Under the pieces are notes generated by a model. That model made no database searches. It was not told where the DNA came from and saw nothing but the letters and a program-made list of their open reading frames with translations. A stretch of DNA of 64,000 bases, taken from Algoriphagus hitonicola. Its GTDB lineage: Bacteria; Bacteroidota; Bacteroidia; Cytophagales; Cyclobacteriaceae. Both the position numbers and the translations under genes were made by a program. Numbering within the stretch: the first letter of the stretch is position 1; each line of letters opens with the position of its first letter. The stretch is taken from the NCBI RefSeq assembly GCF_900113375.1, contig NZ_FOPC01000005.1:1-64000 (forward strand). Reading direction: 5' to 3'. Positions 1-8,659 of the stretch are shown in pieces.

Positions 1-45
1 TAAAGGCAGCAATGTCATAGCCGAGCAGTACTAATTGCCCGAAAA
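1..45 (+). rRNA. 23S ribosomal RNA, 3' end only
   Basis: The window opens inside the last bases of a 23S rRNA gene. The stretch GTACTAATTGCCCGA at about 28-42 is the conserved tail seen just before the 3' end of Bacteroidota 23S rRNA. The exact mature end cannot be fixed by eye, and about 130 bases of spacer follow before the 5S gene. The rest of the rRNA operon lies to the left of the window. Confidence 0.75.
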
Positions 46-175
46 CTTACCGTAACGCTGTTGCAGTTTCTACAAGATATGTTAAAAGAACAGACACAAG
101 ATATTGGATTTAAGACGTTGGACAAGACAGACCGGTGGTCATGAAACTTGATACTAACTACTTGAGTCTTCCAAT

Positions 176-285
176 TTAGGCGGCCCAGCGCAGGGGTCCC
201 ACCTCTTCCCATCCCGAACAGAGAAGTTAAGCCCTGCCGCGCCGATGGTACTGGGGTTACACCCGGGAGAGTAGGTCGCCGCCAC
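176..285 (+). rRNA. rrf: 5S ribosomal RNA
   Basis: A complete 5S rRNA of about 110 bases. It has the strongly conserved internal block CCACCTCTTCCCATCCCGAA followed by CAGAGAAGTTAAGCCC, the GCCGATGGTACT segment, and GGGAGAGTAGGTCGCCGCC near the 3' end, which pairs with GGCGGCC at the 5' end. It follows the 23S tail in the normal 16S-23S-5S order and is closed by a terminator at 294-321. Confidence 0.95.
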
Positions 286-293
286 ATTATTCC

Positions 294-321
294 AAGCCCC
301 CTCAGAAATGACGGGGCTTTT
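294..321 (+). terminator. Rho-independent terminator of the rRNA operon
   Basis: The stem AAGCCCC (294-300) pairs with GGGGCTT (313-319), followed by a short T run. It begins nine bases after the 5S gene and is the expected end of the rRNA transcript. Confidence 0.8.
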
Positions 322-340
322 GTGTTTTGAATCCAAGACA

Positions 341-440
341 AGGGGATTACACCCCGGGACCGTGGAGCCTGTCCCAACGTTCGGGGTCGCCGCCACATCA
401 TTCCAAACTTCAGTAAAATTGATGGGGCATTTTTGTTTTG
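341..440 (+). pseudogene. Decayed duplicate of the 5S rRNA 3' end and its terminator
   Basis: The segment repeats, with changes, the last third of the 5S gene plus the downstream terminator: GGGGATTACACCCCGGGA matches GGGGTTACACCCGGGA of the real gene, GGTCGCCGCCACAT(C/T)ATTCCAA is nearly identical, and GATGGGGCATTTTTGTTTTG corresponds to GACGGGGCTTTTGTGTTTTG. About 25 extra bases (roughly 360-384) interrupt the copy, and the terminator stem has lost pairing. It is best read as the remnant of a former tandem 5S gene. Confidence 0.65.
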
Positions 441-538
441 GGCCTATTCCAGGATAAGCATTACCAGACAAACGCTTGCCGCTGGATAGTTCCTAAAGCA
501 TGCCTAACTCAAGGCGTCAATAATTTTTTCCTAAAAAC

Positions 539-552
539 CTGACTTTTATCAG
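539..552 (+). promoter_or_regulatory. Putative FNR/CRP-family operator upstream of the cbb3 locus
   Basis: CTGAC-TTTT-ATCAG fits the FNR core TGAT-N4-ATCA with one mismatch. It lies 68 bases upstream of the start of the first gene of the cbb3 oxidase locus. Similar boxes occur before ccoI (1261-1272) and hemN (11255-11270), all of them microaerobic functions, which makes chance less likely. The regulator itself is not in the window. Confidence 0.5.
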
Positions 553-620
553 TTTTCCTACTGGATTTAGTCACACTCTCAGAAAAAGCTTCGCGGTAGT
601 TTTGAATCAAAATAACTGCC

Positions 621-1247
621 ATGGAGATCAAAACCTCATACGCTTCTAAATTTCATCTACCGGAAGAAATTCTGAAGGAGTATAATTGTCCTCAACTCAG
701 CGCTGACTTTTCTCCCTCGGATTATGAAAGGCAATTTTGTGAACCATCTGAAAGTCCTTCTCTGATAAGTGTTGACTTATATAAGGTGCTGGATTGGTTG
801 CATGGAAGTGATCTGCCTAAACCCTTAGAAAAAGAAGTATGTGAAATCCCGGTTTTACTTTATGTTTCTGATTTTTCTACCAAACACCTTCTTTTTCATT
901 ATGATGGGACACCTGAGTCTGCGCATTTGATCAAAAAATTCATCGAACTTTTCTCAGACCTAATTCAGCAGAGTAAAGCCACCATCATTTCTCCAAGCTT
1001 TATCCCAAAATCCAAAATCCGGGAGGAGCAGGAAATCATCCAACTTGTCTCTCAGACCACTCAGGAAACCAGTTTTATTAAGTTTAATTTCACTAGGATT
1101 GGAGATTTTTGGTCCTACGCCGTGAAGCACAATTGCACCCTTTTGGTGACCACTAAAAACTACCAGGCAGATTTGGCAAAAGTCCTTTTTCATTTTTATA
1201 AGGGAAAGATGTGGAGCTCTAAGCTTTCCTTCTATCTCTCAGTTTAA
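621..1247 (+). CDS. Universal-stress-protein-like protein, first gene of cbb3 oxidase locus
   Basis: A 208-residue protein without signal peptide or membrane segment. I do not firmly recognise the family. The stretch around residues 85-110 (phobic strand, then HYDGTPES, then a helix) resembles the second-domain start of UspA-type proteins, where a D-G-S/T-P-E-S motif follows a beta strand, and the C-terminal part (hydrophobic strand with LLVTTKN) fits a closing alpha/beta fold. Usp-like genes often sit beside cbb3 clusters in Cytophagales (recalled, not checked). It lies 71 bases ahead of ccoI and has an FNR-like box 68 bases upstream, so it is probably induced at low oxygen. The function is unproven. 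Confidence 0.55.
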   Translation: MEIKTSYASKFHLPEEILKEYNCPQLSADFSPSDYERQFCEPSESPSLISVDLYKVLDWLHGSDLPKPLEKEVCEIPVLLYVSDFSTKHLLFHYDGTPESAHLIKKFIELFSDLIQQSKATIISPSFIPKSKIREEQEIIQLVSQTTQETSFIKFNFTRIGDFWSYAVKHNCTLLVTTKNYQADLAKVLFHFYKGKMWSSKLSFYLSV

Positions 1248-1260
1248 TTTTCCCTCAATA

Positions 1261-1272
1261 TGATTTTCATCA
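1261..1272 (+). promoter_or_regulatory. Putative FNR/CRP-family operator before ccoI
   Basis: TGAT-TTTC-ATCA is a perfect match to the FNR core TGAT-N4-ATCA, centred about 52 bases upstream of the ccoI start codon. This suggests a second oxygen-responsive promoter inside the locus that would let ccoI and the oxidase genes be expressed independently of the upstream Usp-like gene. Confidence 0.5.
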
Positions 1273-1318
1273 TGTTTTTCACGCGTTTTATACACTAATT
1301 TTAAAAAAAGGAAACCTT

Positions 1319-3745
1319 ATGCCTTCTACAATTCAAAAATCCGAACTCAAATGTTACCACTGCGGTGAGCAGTGCGAGCATGGCAGTTTGGCTATAGAGG
1401 ATAAAGTTTTTTGCTGTCAAGGGTGTAAGCTGGTTTATGAGGTATTGGCTGAAAATGATCTTTGTACCTATTATGATCTGGAATCTTTTCCTGGCGAAAG
1501 CCAAAAAACCAAACCGTCTAGGAGTAATCGCTTTGATTATTTAGAAGACCAAAGTACCGCAGATCAACTCTTGGATTTCAAAAATGAAACCGAAAGCCAT
1601 GTCACTTTTTATATTCCCTTGATTCACTGTGCTTCGTGCATCTGGCTCCTTGAAAATCTCTATCAAGTGCATCAAGGGATTAGTTTTAGTAGGGTTGATT
1701 TTATCAAAAAGAAAGTGCAGATCAAGTTTTTAAATGATAAAATAAGTCTCAAAGAACTTGTGAGCTTGCTTTCGATGATAGGGTATGAACCTAAAATCAG
1801 CCTAGCAGCTATTGACCAAAAAAATAAATCAGCCGTAGACCGCCGAACTGTGAAGCGGCTGGCTGTCGCAGGCTTCTGCTTTGGAAATATGATGCTGTTT
1901 AGCATTCCTGAATATTTCTCCGAAGCTGAGTTGATCGCTGAAAACTTCCGAGGACTATTCAATTATTTGAATGTGATTTTGGCTCTGCCAGTGGTTCTTT
2001 ATTCGGCTAGTGATTATTATTTATCAGCTTGGAATGCGATCAAGCAGCGGCGAATTAATATGGATGTGCCCATTGTATTGGGGATCATCGCCTTATTTTT
2101 TTATTCCCTATGGGAAATATTTGCACTAGGAAATGCCGGATATATGGATAGTCTCGGCGGGCTTTTGTTTTTTCTCCTTCTCGGAAAAGTATATCAGCAA
2201 AAAACATTTGCCACGCTGGAATTTGATCGAGACTACAAATCCTATTTTCCGATAGCCGTGACCAGACTGGTCAAAGACAAAGAAGAAGTCATACCGGTGA
2301 CCAAGCTGGAAGTGGGAGATTTGATTTTAGTACGTGATGAAGAATTGATTCCTGCTGATTCTCTCCTGATCAGTTCATCTGCCAATATCGATTACAGTTT
2401 TGTAACGGGTGAAGAAATACCCATTCCCAAAAAGAAAGGTGAACTGATTTACGCCGGGGGCAGACAAAAAGGAGATGCTGTGATACTAACAATCCAAAAA
2501 TCACCATCTCAGGGCTATTTGACAGATCTCTGGAATAATGAGGCATTTGAAAAAGGGAAAGAAAAACTCCTTGAACCTTTATCTAACCGGATTTCGGGTA
2601 TTTTCACTTGGACTGTTTTGATCATAGCATTTGGGGCCTTTGGGTTTTGGGCGGGGTATGATCTTCCTCTGGCTGTAAAGGCATTTACTTCGGTATTGAT
2701 CGTAGCCTGTCCCTGTGCCTTGGCCATGTCGACTCCTTTTACCTTGGGAAATACGCTACGCATTTTCGGAAAAGGGAAATTTTACTTAAAAAACGCCAGT
2801 GTGGTGGAGCGGATGGCGCTGATTGATACGGTCGTTTTTGACAAAACAGGAACACTAACAGATCCCAAAAGAGCAAAAGTCAATTACAATGGCGAATCAT
2901 TATCAGATGAAACTAAATCGATACTAAAATCAATGGTATCCCGATCCAGTCATCCCTTAAGTCATCGCATTAACTACTGGTTAGGTGAAATTCCATCGTT
3001 AAGTTTGGATGGAATCGAGGAACTAAAGGGAAAGGGAATTCAGGCGTATTACAAAGGTCAATTAATCAGATTGGGATCGGCAGACTTTACGGGATTCGTT
3101 TCCAATCAAGTCCTGGAAACTGGCAACTATGTTTATTTGGCAATCGAAGAATCTGAAATTGGATATTTCCATATTCAATCCGGATTGAGGGCGGAGGCTG
3201 ATCAGGTGGTAAAATCGCTCAACCCAGCTTACGAATTGCATTTGCTTTCAGGAGATCATCCTCATGAGCAAGCTTCATTAAAAGAGAAGCTTGGACACTC
3301 AATCCATTTTAATTTTCTCCAAAGTCCAAGTGACAAGCTTGAATATTTGGGAAAATTGAATCAATCTGGCCTTCAGACAATGATGGTGGGTGATGGCTTA
3401 AATGATGCTGGAGCCCTTCAGAAGAGTGCAGTCGGAATTGCTGTAACCGACACAGTAACTCATTTTTCTCCTGCCAGCGATGCGATATTGGATGCTACAG
3501 CTTTTCATCAGATTCCAAATTTCCTTGCATTTGCCAAGGAAAACAGAAAAATCATTAAAGCAAGTTTTGGTCTGAGCTTTTTATACAATGTAGTCGGTGT
3601 TTCCCTAGCGGTGCAAGGGATATTAAGTCCTGTGATTTGTGCAGTTTTGATGCCTTTGAGTAGTATTTCAGTGGTGGTATTTACCACCTTAGCTACCAAT
3701 GCGGTTGCTTGGAAACGTGGATTATTAAACCCAAAAAGTATTTGA
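1319..3745 (+). CDS. ccoI: Copper-translocating P1B-type ATPase for cbb3 oxidase assembly (CcoI/FixI)
   Basis: An 808-residue P-type ATPase. The N-terminus carries a cysteine-rich metal-binding region (CYHCG, CCQGC) and then a heavy-metal-associated domain with HCASC. The membrane part holds the CPC copper motif at about residues 464-466, the phosphorylation site DKTGTLT has its aspartate at about 508, and GDGLND of the hinge follows. The N-terminal cysteine arrangement and the immediate link to ccoS (one base gap) identify it as CcoI, which supplies copper for the haem-copper centre of cbb3 oxidase, rather than a general copper exporter. The start is the ATG after an AAAAAAAGGAAA purine stretch. 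Confidence 0.95.
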   Translation: MPSTIQKSELKCYHCGEQCEHGSLAIEDKVFCCQGCKLVYEVLAENDLCTYYDLESFPGESQKTKPSRSNRFDYLEDQSTADQLLDFKNETESHVTFYIPLIHCASCIWLLENLYQVHQGISFSRVDFIKKKVQIKFLNDKISLKELVSLLSMIGYEPKISLAAIDQKNKSAVDRRTVKRLAVAGFCFGNMMLFSIPEYFSEAELIAENFRGLFNYLNVILALPVVLYSASDYYLSAWNAIKQRRINMDVPIVLGIIALFFYSLWEIFALGNAGYMDSLGGLLFFLLLGKVYQQKTFATLEFDRDYKSYFPIAVTRLVKDKEEVIPVTKLEVGDLILVRDEELIPADSLLISSSANIDYSFVTGEEIPIPKKKGELIYAGGRQKGDAVILTIQKSPSQGYLTDLWNNEAFEKGKEKLLEPLSNRISGIFTWTVLIIAFGAFGFWAGYDLPLAVKAFTSVLIVACPCALAMSTPFTLGNTLRIFGKGKFYLKNASVVERMALIDTVVFDKTGTLTDPKRAKVNYNGESLSDETKSILKSMVSRSSHPLSHRINYWLGEIPSLSLDGIEELKGKGIQAYYKGQLIRLGSADFTGFVSNQVLETGNYVYLAIEESEIGYFHIQSGLRAEADQVVKSLNPAYELHLLSGDHPHEQASLKEKLGHSIHFNFLQSPSDKLEYLGKLNQSGLQTMMVGDGLNDAGALQKSAVGIAVTDTVTHFSPASDAILDATAFHQIPNFLAFAKENRKIIKASFGLSFLYNVVGVSLAVQGILSPVICAVLMPLSSISVVVFTTLATNAVAWKRGLLNPKSI

Positions 3746-3746
3746 T

Positions 3747-3935
3747 ATGGAAGTTATCTTTCTATTGATAGCCGTCAGTTTAGTATTAGCCATTACTTTT
3801 CTAGTCCTTTTTTTCAGGGCTATGAAGGATGGACAATTCGACGACGACTACACCCCATCCGTTAGGATTTTATTCGATAATCATAAAAAAACAACAAAAA
3901 AAGATCAACCATCAAAACCTAAGTCCTATGAATGA
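3747..3935 (+). CDS. ccoS: cbb3-type cytochrome oxidase assembly protein CcoS
   Basis: A 62-residue protein with one N-terminal transmembrane helix (about residues 3-24) followed by the FRAMKDGQFDD signature typical of CcoS/FixS. It is needed for insertion of cofactors into the CcoN subunit. It begins one base after ccoI ends and overlaps the start of ccoNO by eight bases, so the three genes are translationally coupled. Confidence 0.92.
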   Translation: MEVIFLLIAVSLVLAITFLVLFFRAMKDGQFDDDYTPSVRILFDNHKKTTKKDQPSKPKSYE

Positions 3936-6054
3936 TACGATACTGGAGAGGTTCCATTATGACAATAAGATAGTCAAGTATTTTGGAGCAGCGACGATTA
4001 TCTGGGGCCTAATTGGGATGCTGGTAGGGGTTTTGGCCGCTACACAGCTATTTCTTCCGGAGGCCAATTTGGGCAATCCCTACACTACTTTTGGTAGGAT
4101 CAGGCCCTTGCATACCAACGCCGTCATTTTCGCTTTCGTTGGGAATGCGATTTTTGCGGGGGTATATTATTCCATGCCGAGATTGCTTAAAACTCCCATG
4201 TGGAATGAAACCCTGAGCTGGTTTCATTTCTGGGGCTGGCAACTAATTATAGTAGCAGCTGCCATTACGTTGCCTCTCGGACTGACTACCTCAAAGGAAT
4301 ATGCTGAACTGGAATGGCCAATTGACATCGCGATTGCGATAGTTTGGGTGGCCTTTGGGGCCAATATGATTGGTACCCTCATCAAGCGGAGAGAGCGTCA
4401 TATGTATGTGGCTATTTGGTTTTACCTCGCCTCATTTGTGACGGTTGCCGTTTTGCATATTTTCAACTCTTTTGAGCTTCCGGTTAATTTTTGGAAAAGT
4501 TATTCAGCGTATGCCGGGGTACAGGATGCCCTTGTACAGTGGTGGTACGGACACAATGCTGTGGCATTCTTTCTGACTACTCCATTCTTGGGATTGATGT
4601 ATTATTTCCTTCCAAAGGCTGCGAATAGACCCGTTTATTCATACAAGCTATCCATTGTCCACTTCTGGTCCTTGATCTTCATTTATATGTGGGCAGGACC
4701 GCATCACCTGCTTTATACAGCACTACCCGAGTGGGCTCAGGTGTTGGGTACGGCATTTTCGGTAATGCTGATTGCTCCCTCTTGGGGAGGTATGGTTAAT
4801 GGATTATTGACTTTGAGAGGGGCCTGGGATCGAGTGAGAGAAGAACCCGTTTTGAAATTCATGGTAGTGGCTATTACGGCATACGGGATGGCGACATTTG
4901 AAGGACCAATGCTATCCCTGAAAAATGTCAATGCCATAGCGCATTACACGGACTGGATCGTGGCCCACGTGCATATAGGTGGATTGGGATGGAATGGCTT
5001 CCTGACTTTTGGAATGCTGTATTGGATGTGGCCAAGATTATTCAATACTTCTATTTATTCTAAAAAACTTGCAAATACGCACTTCTGGATCGGTACGCTA
5101 GGCATTCTTTTCTACGCATTACCTATGTATGTGGCTGCATTTACTCAGTTTTTGATGCTGAGAGAATTTGATGAAATGGGTAGGTTAGCCTACGGCAATT
5201 TCCTTCAGACAGTGGTTGAATTGGTTCCCATGTACATGTTACGGGCCTTTGGAGGATTGCTATATCTCAGTGGAGCAGTGATGATGATGTACAATATGTA
5301 CAAGACTGCCCAAAAAGGAGTATTCCAAAAATATGAGGAAGACCAAGCACCAGCCTTGACCAAAAGCTACAATGCGACTGGTGAATTTTGGCATAGAGCC
5401 TGGGAGCGAAAGCCAATATTCTTCACTGTGCTCTCTACAATTGCCATAGCCATCGGTGGAGCGATTGAGATTATTCCTACCATTTTGATCAAGTCAAATG
5501 TGCCGACTATTTCTTCGGTGAAGCCCTATACTCCACTAGAATTGGAAGGAAGGGATCTTTACATTGCCAATGGATGTGTGGGATGTCACTCTCAAATGAT
5601 CCGTCCATTCCGATTCGAAACCGAGCGATATGGAGAATATTCTAAGGCAGGTGAATTTGTCTACGATAGACCATTCTTGTGGGGCTCCAAGCGAACTGGT
5701 CCAGATTTGCATCGGATCGGAGGCAAATATCCCGATTCCTGGCATTATTTCCACATGGAAGATCCAAGAAGTATGTCACCGGGATCTTTGATGCCGCCTT
5801 ACCCGTGGATGACAACCAATCTGATGGATTATTCTGACCTGCCTGCAAAAATCCGAACGCTTCAAAAGCTAGGGGTACCCTATCCTGAAGGATATGATCA
5901 GCAGGCTATGCAAGAACTGGATGAGCAGGCTAATCAAATTGCTGAAAATCTTAAGGAATCGGGTGTAGAGGTCTTGCCTCATACTGAGATAGTGGCTCTG
6001 ATTGCTTATTTACAGCGATTGGGGACCGATATTAAAACTTCAGCATCTAATTAA
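3928..6054 (+). CDS. ccoNO: cbb3-type cytochrome c oxidase, fused catalytic subunit I and monohaem subunit II (CcoNO)
   Basis: A 708-residue fusion. Residues up to about 480 form the multi-helix haem-copper oxidase subunit CcoN (WWYGHNAV, GPHHLLYT and AHVHIGGLGWNG carry metal-binding histidines). After a further helix near 500-520, the rest is CcoO, a membrane-anchored cytochrome c with the haem site CVGCH at about 550-554 and SLMPPYPW with the axial methionine. The fusion is a known Bacteroidota arrangement. The ATG at 3928 is chosen because the protein then starts directly ahead of CcoN homology; an open frame continues upstream only because it overlaps ccoS out of frame. It is the terminal oxidase for growth at low oxygen. 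Confidence 0.95.
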   Translation: MNDTILERFHYDNKIVKYFGAATIIWGLIGMLVGVLAATQLFLPEANLGNPYTTFGRIRPLHTNAVIFAFVGNAIFAGVYYSMPRLLKTPMWNETLSWFHFWGWQLIIVAAAITLPLGLTTSKEYAELEWPIDIAIAIVWVAFGANMIGTLIKRRERHMYVAIWFYLASFVTVAVLHIFNSFELPVNFWKSYSAYAGVQDALVQWWYGHNAVAFFLTTPFLGLMYYFLPKAANRPVYSYKLSIVHFWSLIFIYMWAGPHHLLYTALPEWAQVLGTAFSVMLIAPSWGGMVNGLLTLRGAWDRVREEPVLKFMVVAITAYGMATFEGPMLSLKNVNAIAHYTDWIVAHVHIGGLGWNGFLTFGMLYWMWPRLFNTSIYSKKLANTHFWIGTLGILFYALPMYVAAFTQFLMLREFDEMGRLAYGNFLQTVVELVPMYMLRAFGGLLYLSGAVMMMYNMYKTAQKGVFQKYEEDQAPALTKSYNATGEFWHRAWERKPIFFTVLSTIAIAIGGAIEIIPTILIKSNVPTISSVKPYTPLELEGRDLYIANGCVGCHSQMIRPFRFETERYGEYSKAGEFVYDRPFLWGSKRTGPDLHRIGGKYPDSWHYFHMEDPRSMSPGSLMPPYPWMTTNLMDYSDLPAKIRTLQKLGVPYPEGYDQQAMQELDEQANQIAENLKESGVEVLPHTEIVALIAYLQRLGTDIKTSASN

Positions 6055-6066
6055 ACATCAGAAATC

Positions 6067-6252
6067 ATGTATAAAGAAGTCTTAAGATCAATCGAAAATA
6101 TAGAAATCTACCCGATTATTTCACTTCTCATCTTTGTGCTGTTTTTCCTCGGCGTATTTATTTGGGTGAAAACAATGCCTAAAGATCTGGTAGATCATTT
6201 GAAGTCTTTGCCAATGGAAAAAGACGAGGACCAAAACAAAGAACAGCCATGA
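6067..6252 (+). CDS. ccoQ: CcoQ/FixQ-like small subunit of cbb3 oxidase
   Basis: A 61-residue protein with a single transmembrane helix (about residues 15-35) and a charged, glutamate- and lysine-rich tail. Size, topology and position between ccoNO and ccoP are as expected for CcoQ, a non-catalytic stabilising subunit. Sequence conservation in this family is low, so the call rests mainly on context. It overlaps ccoP by four bases. Confidence 0.85.
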   Translation: MYKEVLRSIENIEIYPIISLLIFVLFFLGVFIWVKTMPKDLVDHLKSLPMEKDEDQNKEQP

Positions 6253-7181
6253 AAAAGCTATTGACCCTCATGTTGATATTGAGTTCCATTTCGGCCAATG
6301 CCGCCTGGGCTCAAAGCGAGTCATCTACTTGGTATACTGATCTCCAAGCGATGGATTCCGGACAGTTGACCCTTCTGATCATTTTGGCAATTGTATTGGG
6401 AGTGATCCTTTTACTGTTGATTTTGATGGTTTATCTCATGTCTTTTATGAAGGCTATTATTCGTAAAGAAAGCCCCGAAAAGGTTCAGCAAGCGAGCTGG
6501 TGGGATAAATTCAAAGAGCGGTTTGTAACTGGAAAAATGGATGAGGCAGGGGGATTGGCTGAGCGCAAAAAAATGATGGCCGATCACTCCTACGACGGAA
6601 TTACCGAATTGGATAATTTTATGCCGCCCTGGCTTCAGTGGGTGTTTACTTTATCGACTGTCTTCGCAATCATCTATTTTGTCCACTATTCTGTACTGGG
6701 TACAGGAAAAACAGGAATAGAGGAATATGAGGAAGAGTTACGTGTAGAAGCGATTGCTGCTGAGCAGAGACAAGAAAATATGGCCTCGTCCATAGATGAA
6801 GATAATGTAGCCTTTGACAGTTCGGAAGAAGCTTTCAGTGTAGGGAAATCCATCTTTGAGGTGAATTGCGCTGCCTGTCATGCCAATGATGGAGGGGGAG
6901 GAGTCGGCCCTAATTTGACCGATGAATACTGGATCCATGGTGGCTCGATCAGTGATATTTTCTCTGTGATCAAATACGGTGTAGTCAGCAAAGGGATGGT
7001 TCCATGGGAGGATCAACTAACCCCGCTGGAGATCCAGCAGGTATCCAGCTATATTATGACTTTGGAGGGTACTACTCCTGCTAATCCTAAAGAACCTCAG
7101 GGTGAGATTTATTCTCCAGAGGAAAATTCCTCCGAAGCTGAGGAAGTGACAGAAGGCACAAGCGGGGCTGTCAGTTTATAA
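6249..7181 (+). CDS. ccoP: cbb3 oxidase subunit III (CcoP) with a single haem c
   Basis: A 310-residue protein with a signal-peptide-like start (residues 1-21, ending near AWAQ), a transmembrane helix at about 40-65, a second helix near 125-147 and a C-terminal cytochrome c domain with CAACH at 207-211. It passes electrons from soluble cytochrome c to CcoO and CcoN. Proteobacterial CcoP has two CxxCH sites; only one can be found here. The C-terminus is a glutamate-rich tail. A perfect 10-bp inverted repeat follows the stop codon. Confidence 0.92.
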   Translation: MKKLLTLMLILSSISANAAWAQSESSTWYTDLQAMDSGQLTLLIILAIVLGVILLLLILMVYLMSFMKAIIRKESPEKVQQASWWDKFKERFVTGKMDEAGGLAERKKMMADHSYDGITELDNFMPPWLQWVFTLSTVFAIIYFVHYSVLGTGKTGIEEYEEELRVEAIAAEQRQENMASSIDEDNVAFDSSEEAFSVGKSIFEVNCAACHANDGGGGVGPNLTDEYWIHGGSISDIFSVIKYGVVSKGMVPWEDQLTPLEIQQVSSYIMTLEGTTPANPKEPQGEIYSPEENSSEAEEVTEGTSGAVSL

Positions 7182-7190
7182 TAAATTTAT

Positions 7191-7216
7191 GACGTCGGGA
7201 GACCAATCCCGACGTC
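7191..7216 (+). other. Perfect 10-bp inverted repeat between ccoP and ccoG
   Basis: GACGTCGGGA (7191-7200), six-base loop, TCCCGACGTC (7207-7216). The hairpin is strong and GC-rich but has no T run, so it is not a standard terminator. It may act as an RNA processing or stability element that separates the oxidase structural genes from the accessory genes, or as a short genomic repeat. Confidence 0.6.
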
Positions 7217-7232
7217 CTAACCCTAGTCAGAA

Positions 7233-8654
7233 ATGGCCAAGAACAATCCACATTTAAACCCGGATGCTTTCAGGGATGCATTAGCGACTGTCAAAGAGGA
7301 CGGAAAGCGGAATTGGGTATATCCCAAAAAAGTTAAAGGGTTCTTTTATCGATATAGAACCTATCTTTCTTGGATATTATTGGCCATTTTATTTGCTGGA
7401 CCCTTTATTCAAGTGGACGGCAGACCATGGCTTTTATTCAATATTTTTGAACGAAAGTTTATCATATTTGGAGCTGTTTTCTGGCCACAAGACACCCATT
7501 TGTTGATATTCCTACTGCTCATCTTTTTTGTTTTTATAATTCTGTTTACGGTGGTTTTTGGTAGGATTTGGTGCGGGTGGGCCTGTCCACAGACTCTTTT
7601 TATGGAAATGGTTTTCCGTAAAATAGAATACCTGATCGAGGGAGATGCCAATCAACAGCGAAAACTTAATGAGGCTCCTTGGGATGGGAATAAAATCCTC
7701 AAAAAAGGGATAAAACTGAGCGTTTTTGCCATGATTTCTCTAGCAATAGGTCATTTGGTAATGGCATACCTCATCGGAATAGATCAAGTAGCAGAAATTG
7801 TATCGAAACCGCCTGCTGAGAACCTTGCCGGTTTTATCGGATTAGTTGCCTTCTCGGGAATTTTCATGTTTGTCTTCACGTGGTTTAGAGAGCAGGCTTG
7901 TATTGTAGTCTGTCCTTATGGTCGATTGCAGGGTGTATTGTTGGATAACAACTCCATCAATGTCATGTACGATTATGTCAGAGGAGAACCCCGTGGACCT
8001 ATTCGGAAAAATGAAAAAGAAGTTTCTTTAAAAGGGGATTGTGTTGACTGTTCGCTATGTGTTCAGGTTTGTCCTACAGGAATCGATATCCGAAATGGGA
8101 TTCAAATGGAATGTGTGAACTGTACCGCCTGTATTGATGCCTGTGATGAAGTTATGGTTAAGGTAGACCGTCCTAAAGGACTAATCCGATATGCTTCTGA
8201 GAATAGTATTAAAGAAGGGGTTCAGAAATTGATTACCAATCGGGTGAAAGCCTATTCTGTGGTTTTGGTTTTATTAATTGCTGCTTTTATTACGTTGATC
8301 GCAACTCGCGATGTGTTTGAAGCTACCATCACACGCTCTCCGGGAATGACCTATCAGCTGCGGGATGATCAGACGGTGTCTAATTTGTATCAAATCACCC
8401 TGATCAATAAAACCTTTGAACATCAGGAGGTAAATTTAGAGTCGATTGTATCCGGATATCGAGTGGAGAAAGTTGGTGATCAGAATTGGGTTTTGGAGCC
8501 GCAGTCAAAAATGGAAGGTAGATTCTTTTTAGTGAAAGATCAGATCTCGGTAGAATTACCGCAGGAAGAAGTATCTCTGTCGCTTACCCATGAAGGAGTA
8601 GAAGTCGAAAAAATCAACACGAGCTTTATGGCTCCTGTATACAAAGAAAATTAA
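7233..8654 (+). CDS. ccoG: Cytochrome c oxidase accessory protein CcoG (FixG/RdxA-like)
   Basis: A 473-residue membrane iron-sulfur protein. It has several transmembrane helices (about residues 45-62, 85-110, 160-180, 195-215 and 340-360), the NapH-like motif CGWACPQTLF, and a paired ferredoxin region CVDCSLCVQVCP plus CVNCTACIDACD at about 270-305. The C-terminal domain is an immunoglobulin-like fold typical of FixG. CcoG is a copper reductase that helps deliver copper to cbb3 oxidase. It lies six bases before ccoH, so the two are co-transcribed. Confidence 0.93.
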   Translation: MAKNNPHLNPDAFRDALATVKEDGKRNWVYPKKVKGFFYRYRTYLSWILLAILFAGPFIQVDGRPWLLFNIFERKFIIFGAVFWPQDTHLLIFLLLIFFVFIILFTVVFGRIWCGWACPQTLFMEMVFRKIEYLIEGDANQQRKLNEAPWDGNKILKKGIKLSVFAMISLAIGHLVMAYLIGIDQVAEIVSKPPAENLAGFIGLVAFSGIFMFVFTWFREQACIVVCPYGRLQGVLLDNNSINVMYDYVRGEPRGPIRKNEKEVSLKGDCVDCSLCVQVCPTGIDIRNGIQMECVNCTACIDACDEVMVKVDRPKGLIRYASENSIKEGVQKLITNRVKAYSVVLVLLIAAFITLIATRDVFEATITRSPGMTYQLRDDQTVSNLYQITLINKTFEHQEVNLESIVSGYRVEKVGDQNWVLEPQSKMEGRFFLVKDQISVELPQEEVSLSLTHEGVEVEKINTSFMAPVYKEN

Positions 8655-8659
8655 ACGTT

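Noticed and set aside
15-471. Open reading frames on the minus strand across the 23S-5S region
   Set aside because: They lie over rRNA and its decayed copy; the base pattern is explained by the RNA genes.
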